In this document: one piece after another, positions 1 to 5,931 of the stretch
How the letters are laid out: each line of letters begins with the position of its first letter
How positions within the stretch are numbered: the stretch's first letter is position 1
Assembly: GCA_947487325.1 (NCBI GenBank)
Contig: CANKWG010000026.1
Span: 1 to 15,631 of the forward strand
DNA: 15,631 nt
Direction of reading: 5' to 3'
Source of the DNA: Oxalobacteraceae bacterium
Lineage (GTDB): Bacteria > Pseudomonadota > Gammaproteobacteria > Burkholderiales > Burkholderiaceae_D
Position numbers and translations under genes: made by a program
The notes under the pieces: model-generated
What the model was told of the DNA's origin: nothing
Database searches by the model: none
Seen by the model: only the letters and a program-made list of their open reading frames with translations

Positions 1-494
1 AGGCGTTTGCGGAAAGTCTGTCGCGTTGTGTTGCTGGTTTTTTCTTCGGTCGTATCGGTGCTGGAAAAACCAAAGTCGCGCGCCGGGGGTAGTAGTACAT
101 CCAGAATGCGGTCTTCTGCGGCATCTGCGGCTTGTGCACGTACGTCGCGCATCGCCTGTTCGCGAGTTTGCTTGATACCGATTTCGGTCAGGTCGCGAAT
201 GATGGTGTCGACATCGCGACCGACATAGCCGACCTCGGTGAATTTAGTCGCCTCGATTTTGATAAACGGCGCATCCGCCAGTCGCGCCAGTCGCCGGGCG
301 ATTTCGGTTTTGCCCACGCCCGTGGGGCCGATCATGAGAATGTTTTTTGGCGTAATTTCATGCCGCAAAGGTTCCGGTACTTGCTGACGACGCCAACGGT
401 TACGCAGCGCAATCGCCACAGCGCGTTTGGCGCGGGATTGTCCGACCACGTGTTTGTCGAGTTCGGTCACGATTTGTTCAGGGGTGAGATTCAT
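1..494 (-). CDS. hslU: HslU, ATPase subunit of the HslUV (ClpYQ) protease, 5' part only
   Basis: The first 164 codons are present and the gene runs off the left edge; the family is usually about 440-450 residues. HslU is the AAA+ unfoldase that feeds proteins into the HslV peptidase chamber in the cytoplasm. The translation begins MNLTPEQIVTELDKHVVGQ, the typical HslU N-terminus, and has the Walker A motif GPTGVGKT at residues 56-63. It then shows FIKIEATKFTEVGYVGRDV, the pore-loop region with the GYVG motif. The start of the family-specific I domain follows (about residue 110 on, rich in Ala, Arg and Glu). The start lies only 16 bp after the hslV stop, so the two are almost certainly cotranscribed, in the order hslV-hslU. 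ClpX also has a Walker A and a related pore loop, but the N-terminus here lacks a zinc-binding domain and the partner gene is hslV, so HslU is secure. Confidence 0.97.
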   Translation of the reverse strand, partial: MNLTPEQIVTELDKHVVGQSRAKRAVAIALRNRWRRQQVPEPLRHEITPKNILMIGPTGVGKTEIARRLARLADAPFIKIEATKFTEVGYVGRDVDTIIRDLTEIGIKQTREQAMRDVRAQAADAAEDRILDVLLPPARDFGFSSTDTTEEKTSNTTRQTFRKR

Positions 495-510
495 CTGTCG
501 TCGCTCTTGT

Positions 511-1047
511 TTAATCTAGGCTTTCGATGGTCAGCGAAAGATTGGTGTAAATACATAGCTGACCCGCAATGGTTAGCGATTTTTTGACAATCTCGGTTGG
601 CGACAATTCAGTGTTTTCCTGCAATGCCTTCGCAGCCGACTGCGCATAGCTGCCACCGGAGCCGATCGCGCCTATGCCATCTTCAGGCTCAAGCACATCG
701 CCATTGCCGGTGATGATCAGTGTCGATTCACGATCTGCCACCAGCAGCATGGCTTCAAGCCGTCGCAGCATGCGATCGGTGCGCCAGTCCTTGGCTAGTT
801 CAACCGAGGCGCGCATCAAATTGCCTTGATGCGTTTCGAGTTTGGATTCGAAGCGTTCGATCAGGGTAAATGCATCCGCCGTACCACCCGCAAAACCGGC
901 CAGTACTTTGCCGTGAAACAGCTTGCGCACTTTGCGTGCAGAGCCTTTCATGACCACATTGCCTAGCGTGACTTGACCATCGCCGCCCAGCGCCACTGTC
1001 TTACCGCTTCGCACCGAAAGAATGGTCGTGCCGTGAAATTGTTCCAT
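511..1047 (-). CDS. hslV: HslV, threonine peptidase subunit of the HslUV protease
   Basis: This 178-residue protein is the proteolytic core of HslUV. The chosen ATG (1045-1047) gives MEQFHGTTILSVR. The open frame continues 31 codons upstream, but that stretch does not look like HslV. Betaproteobacterial HslV carries a short propeptide, and cleavage after Gly6 would expose Thr7, the N-terminal nucleophile; this is family knowledge, not something the sequence proves. Counting from Thr7 as 1, Asp17 (GGDGQ) and Lys33 (ARKVRKL) of the active site are in place. GFAGGTADAF, ELAKDWRTDRMLR and the late GSGGSYAQ motif are all conserved. A GAGAG run about 8 bases before the ATG is a plausible ribosome binding site. 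hslU follows 16 bp downstream. Confidence 0.97.
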   Translation of the reverse strand: MEQFHGTTILSVRSGKTVALGGDGQVTLGNVVMKGSARKVRKLFHGKVLAGFAGGTADAFTLIERFESKLETHQGNLMRASVELAKDWRTDRMLRRLEAMLLVADRESTLIITGNGDVLEPEDGIGAIGSGGSYAQSAAKALQENTELSPTEIVKKSLTIAGQLCIYTNLSLTIESLD

Positions 1048-1069
1048 GTCGGATCTCTCAAAAAATAAG

Positions 1070-1095
1070 CACCTGTCGAGATAAGCCGCCAGGTG
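1070..1095 (-). other. Inverted repeat in the hslV leader
   Basis: CACCTG at 1070-1075 and CAGGTG at 1090-1095 form a 6-bp inverted repeat with a 14-base spacer, about 25-50 bases upstream of the hslV start. It would fold as a hairpin in the hslVU 5' leader. A 5' stem-loop that stabilises hslVU mRNA is known in Escherichia coli; whether this one is equivalent is only inference. No convincing sigma-32 promoter was found in the 109-bp gap before hslV. Confidence 0.25.
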
Positions 1096-1131
1096 GTTCG
1101 TCATCCAATTCAAACAAACAAGTAAAGTTGT

Positions 1132-1151
1132 AGACAGCATGAGGGCTGTCT
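1132..1151 (-). terminator. Hairpin directly after the STAS-protein gene
   Basis: AGACAGC (1132-1138) and GCTGTCT (1145-1151) form a perfect 7-bp stem with a 6-base loop, five bases beyond the stop codon of the STAS-domain gene read on the minus strand. The downstream bases on that strand are ACAACTTTACTTG, which has no true T-run. It may therefore be a weak intrinsic terminator or a 3'-end stabilising stem that separates this gene from hslVU. Confidence 0.45.
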
Positions 1152-1156
1152 GATTT

Positions 1157-2317
1157 TCAGGTTTTGCGATGGATGATCTTCAGCTTGCCGTCTCCACCCA
1201 CGAGTCGCAGCAAGACTGAGACAAGAAAGCTCGTATGGCGCAATTCTACCGGTTTGATGCCGGCGAGGCGGTTCAAGTCCGTGAGCAGGGGTGATGCGGC
1301 ATTGAAATCCACGCGGCGCAAATCCCTACAGTCCAGCACGATACGTTCATGGCATTGTGCATGGGTGTTAATTTCGGCCAGCAGGCCACTGAGGGGCATT
1401 TCGATGGTGGCAGGCATGAGAAAAGCCTGGTCTGAGCGGGCAGTGCTCGCGTCCTGCAGGGGTATCTGGCTTGAGCGCGGGGATGGCGGCGACACTTCAT
1501 AGGTGATGCTGTAATCAATGCAGGCGGCTTCATAGGCTGTCGTGTCCTGTATCAGCCAGAGTAATTCCATCAGCAGCCGCCAGCCAGTCTCATCATCATC
1601 ACGCCTTCCCGGTTGGATCAGAGCGTTAATTTTTTCCGTCAGCGTATCAACATTCTTGAGGCTCACTTCGCAGGTCTGTGCTTGCCATTTAGAGAGCGTG
1701 TCTAGCAAGGCGCGGCAACCTGCCAGATCAACCTCGCTGACACTGACAAATTCAAGACGGAAGCGTCGATGCCGGCAGCCCATTTGAAACAAATGGTCCA
1801 GCATGGGTTCACTGCTGCTCGACAATTTGCCGCGGAAGCTTAGTGCCGGCAGTTTGTCGGCGGAGGCGTTGGCTGTCATTGTTTCGACGCATTGCCATGG
1901 GGGTGGTGATGTTTCAAAGCGCTCTGCATAGGCCAGCGCATGCTGCTCGAATGCTGCTTGATTTCCTTCGGCTTCATGTAGTTCCAGCAGCATGCGCCAA
2001 GCGAGTTTTTCATCCGACTTTGGTGCTGGCTGAGTTATAGCGACTGACAGCAGTTCTCGTGCGGCGGCGGTTTGACCGCTGCCAAAGAGAATAGAGGCTT
2101 CTTCAATCGTTTGCCGAAGTTCGGTAGCTTGTGCTGATAGAGACGATTCCGCACTTTGCGAAGGCAAGCTGGTGCTGAATTCGGCAGACATTTCGCATTC
2201 GATCTCATCGATTTTTTTTGAAGTGCTGAGTGCCTGCACATCCGGCTGTAATGCCTGTGCCGAAGCATTTCGCACATGGCGTGTTGCAGTTTTGCCGAAT
2301 AAGCCGAAGATTTTCAC
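1157..2317 (-). CDS. Protein with two helical (TPR/FimV-like) segments alternating with two STAS domains
   Basis: This 386-residue predicted cytoplasmic protein starts with GTG (MKIFGLFGK) and has no signal peptide. Residues 22-70 are low-complexity and Ser/Glu/Gln rich. A helical segment at about 70-141 reads like a TPR or FimV C-terminal repeat. It is followed by a STAS-like sandwich at about 157-233 (LEFVSVSEVDLAGCRALLDTL). A second copy follows: helical segment 245-280 and STAS 298-383 (LDCRDLRRVDFNAASPLLTDL). Segments 106-141 and 245-280 align without gaps (AWRMLLEL/GWRLLMEL and ETSPPPW/EVSPPSP), so the module is an internal duplication. The phosphorylatable Ser/Thr of anti-anti-sigma STAS proteins is missing in both copies (VDLAG, VDFNA). 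This argues against a kinase-switched partner-switching role and for protein-protein interaction. The proximity to hslVU is positional only. Function unknown. Confidence 0.85.
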   Translation of the reverse strand: MKIFGLFGKTATRHVRNASAQALQPDVQALSTSKKIDEIECEMSAEFSTSLPSQSAESSLSAQATELRQTIEEASILFGSGQTAAARELLSVAITQPAPKSDEKLAWRMLLELHEAEGNQAAFEQHALAYAERFETSPPPWQCVETMTANASADKLPALSFRGKLSSSSEPMLDHLFQMGCRHRRFRLEFVSVSEVDLAGCRALLDTLSKWQAQTCEVSLKNVDTLTEKINALIQPGRRDDDETGWRLLMELLWLIQDTTAYEAACIDYSITYEVSPPSPRSSQIPLQDASTARSDQAFLMPATIEMPLSGLLAEINTHAQCHERIVLDCRDLRRVDFNAASPLLTDLNRLAGIKPVELRHTSFLVSVLLRLVGGDGKLKIIHRKT

Positions 2318-2483
2318 GTTTGATCAGGTCGATGGAGAGAAGCGATGGCAATGTGAGTTGCCGGGCCGCGCAGATTGGGCCATTGGAAGTGCGGTTCAAT
2401 TACGCATCAACGCGCCCGTCGCAATTACAACGATGCGTGTCGCTTTTGTCAAACAGTGCGACGTGTAGTGTAGGCTTTTGTTG

Positions 2484-2526
2484 ACGCAGCATCAGACACC
2501 ACGAGGTGTGGCCACTGATGCTGCGT
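2484..2526 (-). terminator. Long hairpin after the TonB-receptor gene
   Basis: A perfect 12-bp inverted repeat, ACGCAGCATCAG at 2484-2495 and its complement at 2515-2526, encloses an inner 5-bp stem (ACACC 2496-2500 with GGTGT 2505-2509) and a 5-base one-sided bulge. It starts 34 bases beyond the receptor stop codon, so it most likely ends that transcript. On the minus strand the following bases are TCAACAAAAGCC, not a T-run. On the plus strand the 3' flank is ATTATTTAG. The remaining 157 bases (2327-2483), up to the STAS gene, contain a 7-bp inverted repeat (2402-2408 with 2432-2438) and no promoter that could be called with confidence. Confidence 0.55.
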
Positions 2527-2560
2527 ATTATTTAGAATTGCTTTCTGGAACGACGTCGTA

Positions 2561-4567
2561 TTAAAAACGGGTACGCAGACCGACCATGAGATTTCTGCCC
2601 GGCTGCGGTACGTAGTCTTTCAGCAGTGAAGTCGACAGCCGAATTTCTTCATTGAGCAGATTGCGCGCCAGAAGGAACCAGGTGACATCGGTAGTGCCGT
2701 AGCGCTGCACATAATTGACACTCGCATCGACGCGGGTATATGCCGGCGTTGTCGTTTCTTCCGAGATGCTACTGCTGGCAATGCGATTGTGAGCACTGGC
2801 ATGCAGTACGGAGAGCGATGAACGCCATTGCGAATCCTGGTAGCCGAAACTCAGGCCCGTCCGTGTTGTGGGTTGCAGAGGCAGATTACCCAGATTATCC
2901 AGTGTGCCCCGTGAGGTGTCGGCGAATACGCGACCAAACCAGCCGGGATCGTAATAGTTGTAACTCAACTCGGCTTCGACACCGCGCAGGGTGGCGTTGG
3001 CTTGGCTGAAGGTGCGGTCGAACTCCATGCCATCAGCAACACCCAGCACTGCATCTGACAGCGAACCGTAGACAAAGTTTTTCACTTTATTCTGAAAAAC
3101 ATTGGCCTTCCAGCGTAATGCCTGCGTTGTTTTTTGCAGGGACAGGTCGATATTTTTCGAAGTCTCTTTTTTCAGGTTGGCGTCACCGATATCATAAGTT
3201 TCGGTCGGGTGATGGGCGCCACCTGAATACAGTTCTTCTGCTGTTGGTGCGCGCTGTGCGACAGATGCGGTAGCGCCGATGCCATAGCCGGGCATGAAAG
3301 CCCACAGCGCCCCGGCGGAGTATGAGCCCAGATTAAATGATCGTTTGGTATTTGCGAGTGGACTTCGCGAGACAGATTCAAATCGTCCGCCGACGTTGAT
3401 TCTCAGGTCACCAAAGTCGCGTTCTTCTACAATAAAACCGGCGGTCGATTGCGAGCGAGTGCGAGGTACCGTTGGATCATCGCCGTCAAGATTCAGGGCT
3501 TGTACATTTGCGTGCTCGGTTTGTAATCCGAATTTACCGCGCCATCCGGCGATCGGCAGGTGGCTCAATTCCCAGCGAGATTCGAAGGACTTGTTACTGA
3601 ATCGCACGTGCGGATCGGTGCCAGAGTTTTCCAGTTCCGTGTGACGATAATCGGTCTGCCCCAGTTTCACGCGCAAGCCATCGAAACCTGCAAATGGCGA
3701 TTTGATCAAACTGTCTATATCAAAGCGGGTTTGTGAAAGATCGATTTTGGAAAGCTCATCGCGGCCATGAATTCCATAGACTTTACCCAGCTGGGAGAGC
3801 GAGGCACCGATATGTCCCCAGTCCTGGATCACGGAGCCACCGACGGCGATATTGTTTTCGCGGTTGCGAGAAAAGCCGAGCCTGCCGGTATCATTGTTCG
3901 CAGCACTTGAGTCGACCGCACTACTTCCTGGAATGCGATAGTCACCGGCATTCATCACATTGCCATCAACGTGCAAGCCGATATTCCCGGCGGATCGATC
4001 AGCTGAAAAACTCAGACCCGTGCCTTGATCTACGGAGCTGTATCGCAGTTCGGATTCACCAGTAGCGCGCGGTTCTAGCGTGGTGGGTATACGGTCATTG
4101 ACGATGTTGACCAAGCCACCGATGGCGCCGGATCCGTACAGCAGTGCCGCAGGTCCGCGCAAGATTTCAATCTGACGCGCGCTCATCATGCCGCTGCCGA
4201 CCGCATGGTCATTGGAGATTGCCGACAGATCGCCAGTGCTCATGCCGTTTTGCAGAATTTTTACGCGCGGTCCTTCCAGTCCGCGAATAATCGGGCGCGA
4301 TGCGCCCGTACTAAATCCCGAAGCATTCACGCCCAGCTCACTGCCCAAGGTATCGCCGAGCGAGCTGCCTAGCTTGTTGCGTAACTCGTTGCCCGATAGC
4401 ACCTTAGCGGGTGCCAGAATCATCGCATTTTCATTCGCACCAAACGGATCGGCAGTGACGATCACGGGTGCGAGGCTTTTGGTTTGTTCCTGACTGTGCG
4501 CTGTGACCGCAATACCTGCAATTGCGCAGGCAACCGCATGCGCTAGAAAATTCTTGCGTAAGTTCAT
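2561..4567 (-). CDS. ZnuD-like TonB-dependent outer-membrane receptor
   Basis: The protein has 668 residues from the ATG at 4565-4567, which is preceded by GGAGAA with 4-5 base spacing; an in-frame ATG 9 codons upstream lacks this site. The N-terminus MNLRKNFLAHAVACAIAG is a signal peptide, probably cleaved near residue 25. A TonB-box-like SLAPVIVTA lies at 31-39. A plug domain occupies about 45-165, with RPIIRGLEGPRVKILQNG, SNDHAV and IEILRGPAALLYGSGAIGG. A beta-barrel follows to the terminal GLRTRF, ending in the expected Phe. The DHAV and GSGAIGGLVN segments and the later TDYRHTELE match the ZnuD zinc/heme receptor family. However, the His-rich loop often seen in ZnuD is absent (GIHGRDELSKID is found where it would be), so the substrate is uncertain. 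It is energised by TonB-ExbBD, which is not in this window. A small hydrophobic-leader gene lies 73 bp upstream. Confidence 0.88.
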   Translation of the reverse strand: MNLRKNFLAHAVACAIAGIAVTAHSQEQTKSLAPVIVTADPFGANENAMILAPAKVLSGNELRNKLGSSLGDTLGSELGVNASGFSTGASRPIIRGLEGPRVKILQNGMSTGDLSAISNDHAVGSGMMSARQIEILRGPAALLYGSGAIGGLVNIVNDRIPTTLEPRATGESELRYSSVDQGTGLSFSADRSAGNIGLHVDGNVMNAGDYRIPGSSAVDSSAANNDTGRLGFSRNRENNIAVGGSVIQDWGHIGASLSQLGKVYGIHGRDELSKIDLSQTRFDIDSLIKSPFAGFDGLRVKLGQTDYRHTELENSGTDPHVRFSNKSFESRWELSHLPIAGWRGKFGLQTEHANVQALNLDGDDPTVPRTRSQSTAGFIVEERDFGDLRINVGGRFESVSRSPLANTKRSFNLGSYSAGALWAFMPGYGIGATASVAQRAPTAEELYSGGAHHPTETYDIGDANLKKETSKNIDLSLQKTTQALRWKANVFQNKVKNFVYGSLSDAVLGVADGMEFDRTFSQANATLRGVEAELSYNYYDPGWFGRVFADTSRGTLDNLGNLPLQPTTRTGLSFGYQDSQWRSSLSVLHASAHNRIASSSISEETTTPAYTRVDASVNYVQRYGTTDVTWFLLARNLLNEEIRLSTSLLKDYVPQPGRNLMVGLRTRF

Positions 4568-4595
4568 GCATTTCTCCACTGATGAATAAAGCACG

Positions 4596-4625
4596 CACCG
4601 CCGAAGCGAGTTGTCGCTGGCGGTG
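4596..4625 (-). promoter_or_regulatory. Strong hairpin in the leader of the TonB-receptor gene
   Basis: CACCGCC (4596-4602) pairs with GGCGGTG (4619-4625). Inside it AGCGA (4605-4609) pairs with TCGCT (4614-4618), leaving a 4-base loop and a 2-base bulge; in all this is 12 bp. It sits in the 73-bp gap between the 121-residue upstream gene and the receptor, 28 bases before the receptor ATG. Read on the minus strand it is followed by GCGTGCTTTATTC, a very weak T-tract. It could be a partial terminator or attenuator, or an mRNA-stability/processing stem that sets different levels of the two genes. Confidence 0.5.
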
Positions 4626-4640
4626 GTCCTGATGCGGGAT

Positions 4641-5006
4641 TCAGGCCTTCAGTGGTGGTGCACGGGAGGAAAAATGAGCGAAAAAGGCCGGTGCATGGCC
4701 GGTGTAGGTCAGTGCCGCAGGGGCAAACGAGGGTGCGGGTGCGACAAAGAGTGTGATTGCAGGCGAGTGCAGACCTGCGCCCAAGGTGGCTGCATCAAAA
4801 GCGGCACAGGCACTGGCCGCCTTCTGGTGATCGGCGACGCCGGCTTTCGATATCTCGACAGTGGTCGCGTCATTCCGGCTGTGCGCGTGGGCAATCGCGT
4901 GTGCATAGCCTAGCCACTGCGTCAGCAGCAGGCTCAGCATCAGAACCATGCTCAGAAAGGCAGCAGGGCGATGCATTTTTCGGCGAGTTAGCACGGTTGA
5001 TGACAT
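4641..5006 (-). CDS. Small exported or membrane-anchored His-containing protein upstream of the TonB receptor
   Basis: This 121-residue protein of unknown function has one strong hydrophobic segment at about residues 14-36 (PAAFLSMVLMLSLLLTQWLG). It is followed by GYAHAIAHAHSR and a middle section with ACAAFDAATLG. The C-terminus reads FFAHFSSRAPPLKA. Small proteins with an N-terminal hydrophobic leader, scattered His residues and a C-terminal R-x-PP-like ending are, from memory, commonly found beside ZnuD-like receptors in Burkholderiales. This matches that pattern (inference). The leader could be a signal peptide cut after AHA or an uncleaved anchor. The ATG at 5004-5006 has no clear ribosome binding site; an alternative ATG at residue 11 (position 4976) also lacks one. 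The two open frames overlapping it in other frames show no family likeness. It probably shares a transcript with the receptor. Confidence 0.65.
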   Translation of the reverse strand: MSSTVLTRRKMHRPAAFLSMVLMLSLLLTQWLGYAHAIAHAHSRNDATTVEISKAGVADHQKAASACAAFDAATLGAGLHSPAITLFVAPAPSFAPAALTYTGHAPAFFAHFSSRAPPLKA

Positions 5007-5022
5007 GCGTCTGGCAGAATGA

Positions 5023-5038
5023 GTAACAAAATAACAAA
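5023..5038 (-). promoter_or_regulatory. Tandem 8-mer (GTAACAAA/ATAACAAA) upstream of the small protein gene
   Basis: Two near-identical 8-mers abut at 5023-5030 and 5031-5038; on the minus strand they read TTTGTTAT TTTGTTAC. They lie 17-32 bases upstream of the small-protein start, in the promoter region. TGTTAT is a half-site of Zur-type boxes, but the second half is a direct rather than an inverted copy, so a Zur operator is not established. The rest of the 194-bp gap to dksA shows no other clear signal apart from the hairpin near dksA. Confidence 0.2.
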
Positions 5039-5160
5039 TAGATGAAGAACAGATACTACTTCACACCGTAACCGATTGTCACGACAGGGATTGCTGCGTA
5101 GTAGTGCGCTCTGGGAATGCTGGCTGAGTATCAGTGCTGAGGAGGGCAGCCCGCCTGCAG

Positions 5161-5180
5161 CCCGACTAGCATCAGCCGGG
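5161..5180 (-). terminator. Hairpin shortly after dksA
   Basis: CCCGACT (5161-5167) pairs with AGCCGGG (5174-5180) as a 7-bp stem with one G-T pair and a 6-base loop. It begins 20 bases beyond the dksA stop codon on the minus strand. No T-run follows, so it is at best an imperfect intrinsic terminator or a 3'-end stem. Confidence 0.35.
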
Positions 5181-5200
5181 TGCATTGTGCAGTCGACGAA

Positions 5201-5653
5201 TCAGTCGCCGTACAGTTTTTGCTTGAGCTCGCGCCGCTGCTGTGCTTCCAGAGACAGGGTTGCAGTCGGACGTGCCAGTAGCCGCGGAATCCCGATAGGC
5301 TCGCCGGTTTCCTCGCACCAGCCATAGTCGCTGGAATCAATGGATGCTAGCGATTGCTGAATTTTCTTGAGGAGCTTGCGCTCGCGATCGCGGGTGCGAA
5401 GCTCAAGTGCGTGCTCTTCTTCAATGGTGGCGCGATCTGCCGGATCCGGCACCAGCACGGTTTCGCGCAAATGCTCGGTGGTCTCGCCCGCGTTTTTCAG
5501 CAAATCCTTTTCCAGCTGCTGAAGGCGCGCTTTGAAAAAAGCGAGCTGCGCAGAATTCATGTAGTCCTTCTCGCCCATTGCGAGAATTTGCTCTTCGGTG
5601 AGATGAGCGCCGTCGATGCCGGCGGTCTTAGAGGTTTTTGTATTGGTTGCCAC
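5201..5653 (-). CDS. dksA: DksA, RNA polymerase-binding transcription factor, zinc-finger cysteines lost
   Basis: DksA binds in the secondary channel of RNA polymerase and works with ppGpp. The 150-residue form starts at GTG (5651-5653), preceded by GAGAG with 8-base spacing, and matches the usual length of about 150. The frame is open to an ATG at 5761 (186 residues) with an AAGG upstream, but those extra residues do not look like DksA. Motifs: EKDYMN at 29-33; coiled coil about 35-105 with the tip DPADRA at 70-75 (the two Asp and the Ala needed for activity are present); and GWCEETGEPIGIPRLLARPTATL at 111-133. The C4 zinc finger is degenerate: Cys113, Thr116, Ser134 and Ala137 replace the four cysteines, with the 17-residue spacing kept. 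This is C-x2-T-x17-S-x2-A, a DksA2-like, zinc-independent pattern. It lies 278 bp downstream of cobW. Confidence 0.93.
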   Translation of the reverse strand: MATNTKTSKTAGIDGAHLTEEQILAMGEKDYMNSAQLAFFKARLQQLEKDLLKNAGETTEHLRETVLVPDPADRATIEEEHALELRTRDRERKLLKKIQQSLASIDSSDYGWCEETGEPIGIPRLLARPTATLSLEAQQRRELKQKLYGD

Positions 5654-5833
5654 GTCAGTTGCTCTCGTTGCTGCGAATCTGTGAATTTTACCCATTGCCG
5701 TTGCAGCGAAATTGTGGCTGCGCAGGGACTGTGGGCCGTGGTTCCGGGTTGTCTCCATCAAACCTTGGAATCTGACTCGTTAGCTACCTAAGGAGATGGA
5801 TTCTTTGGCTCCACCCGGCTGAAACCGGCGGCT

Positions 5834-5864
5834 ATTTTAATCGTATTGCCCGGCCACGGGACAA
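5834..5864 (-). promoter_or_regulatory. Possible dksA promoter
   Basis: On the minus strand TTGTCC (5859-5864; 4 of 6 matches to the -35 consensus) and TAAAAT (5834-5839; 5 of 6 matches to the -10 consensus) are separated by 19 bases. An 18-base spacing with TTAAAA is also possible. This would give a leader of roughly 175 bases before the GTG start. The spacing is longer than ideal. It is the best match seen in the 278-bp cobW-dksA gap, which otherwise holds a 4-bp GC-rich stem (5849-5860) and nothing recognisable. Confidence 0.25.
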
Positions 5865-5931
5865 GCTTTGAATGATTTTTAAGCGATTTAGTATTGATCA
5901 CTGCATTAGCCGGGGCGAAACCTTACCAACT

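Noticed and set aside
1048..1131. Heat-shock (sigma-32) promoter for hslVU
   Set aside because: A TTTGAA is present, but no CCCCAT-like -10 at suitable distance was found.
5023..5038. A bona fide Zur box
   Set aside because: Only one half-site is present and the second copy is a direct repeat, so it is reported as a repeat and not as an operator.
5654..5761. 36-codon N-terminal extension of DksA to an ATG at 5761
   Set aside because: The residues do not resemble DksA, and the GTG at 5653 has a better-placed GAGAG site and gives the usual length. The longer form is not fully excluded because AAGG precedes the ATG.
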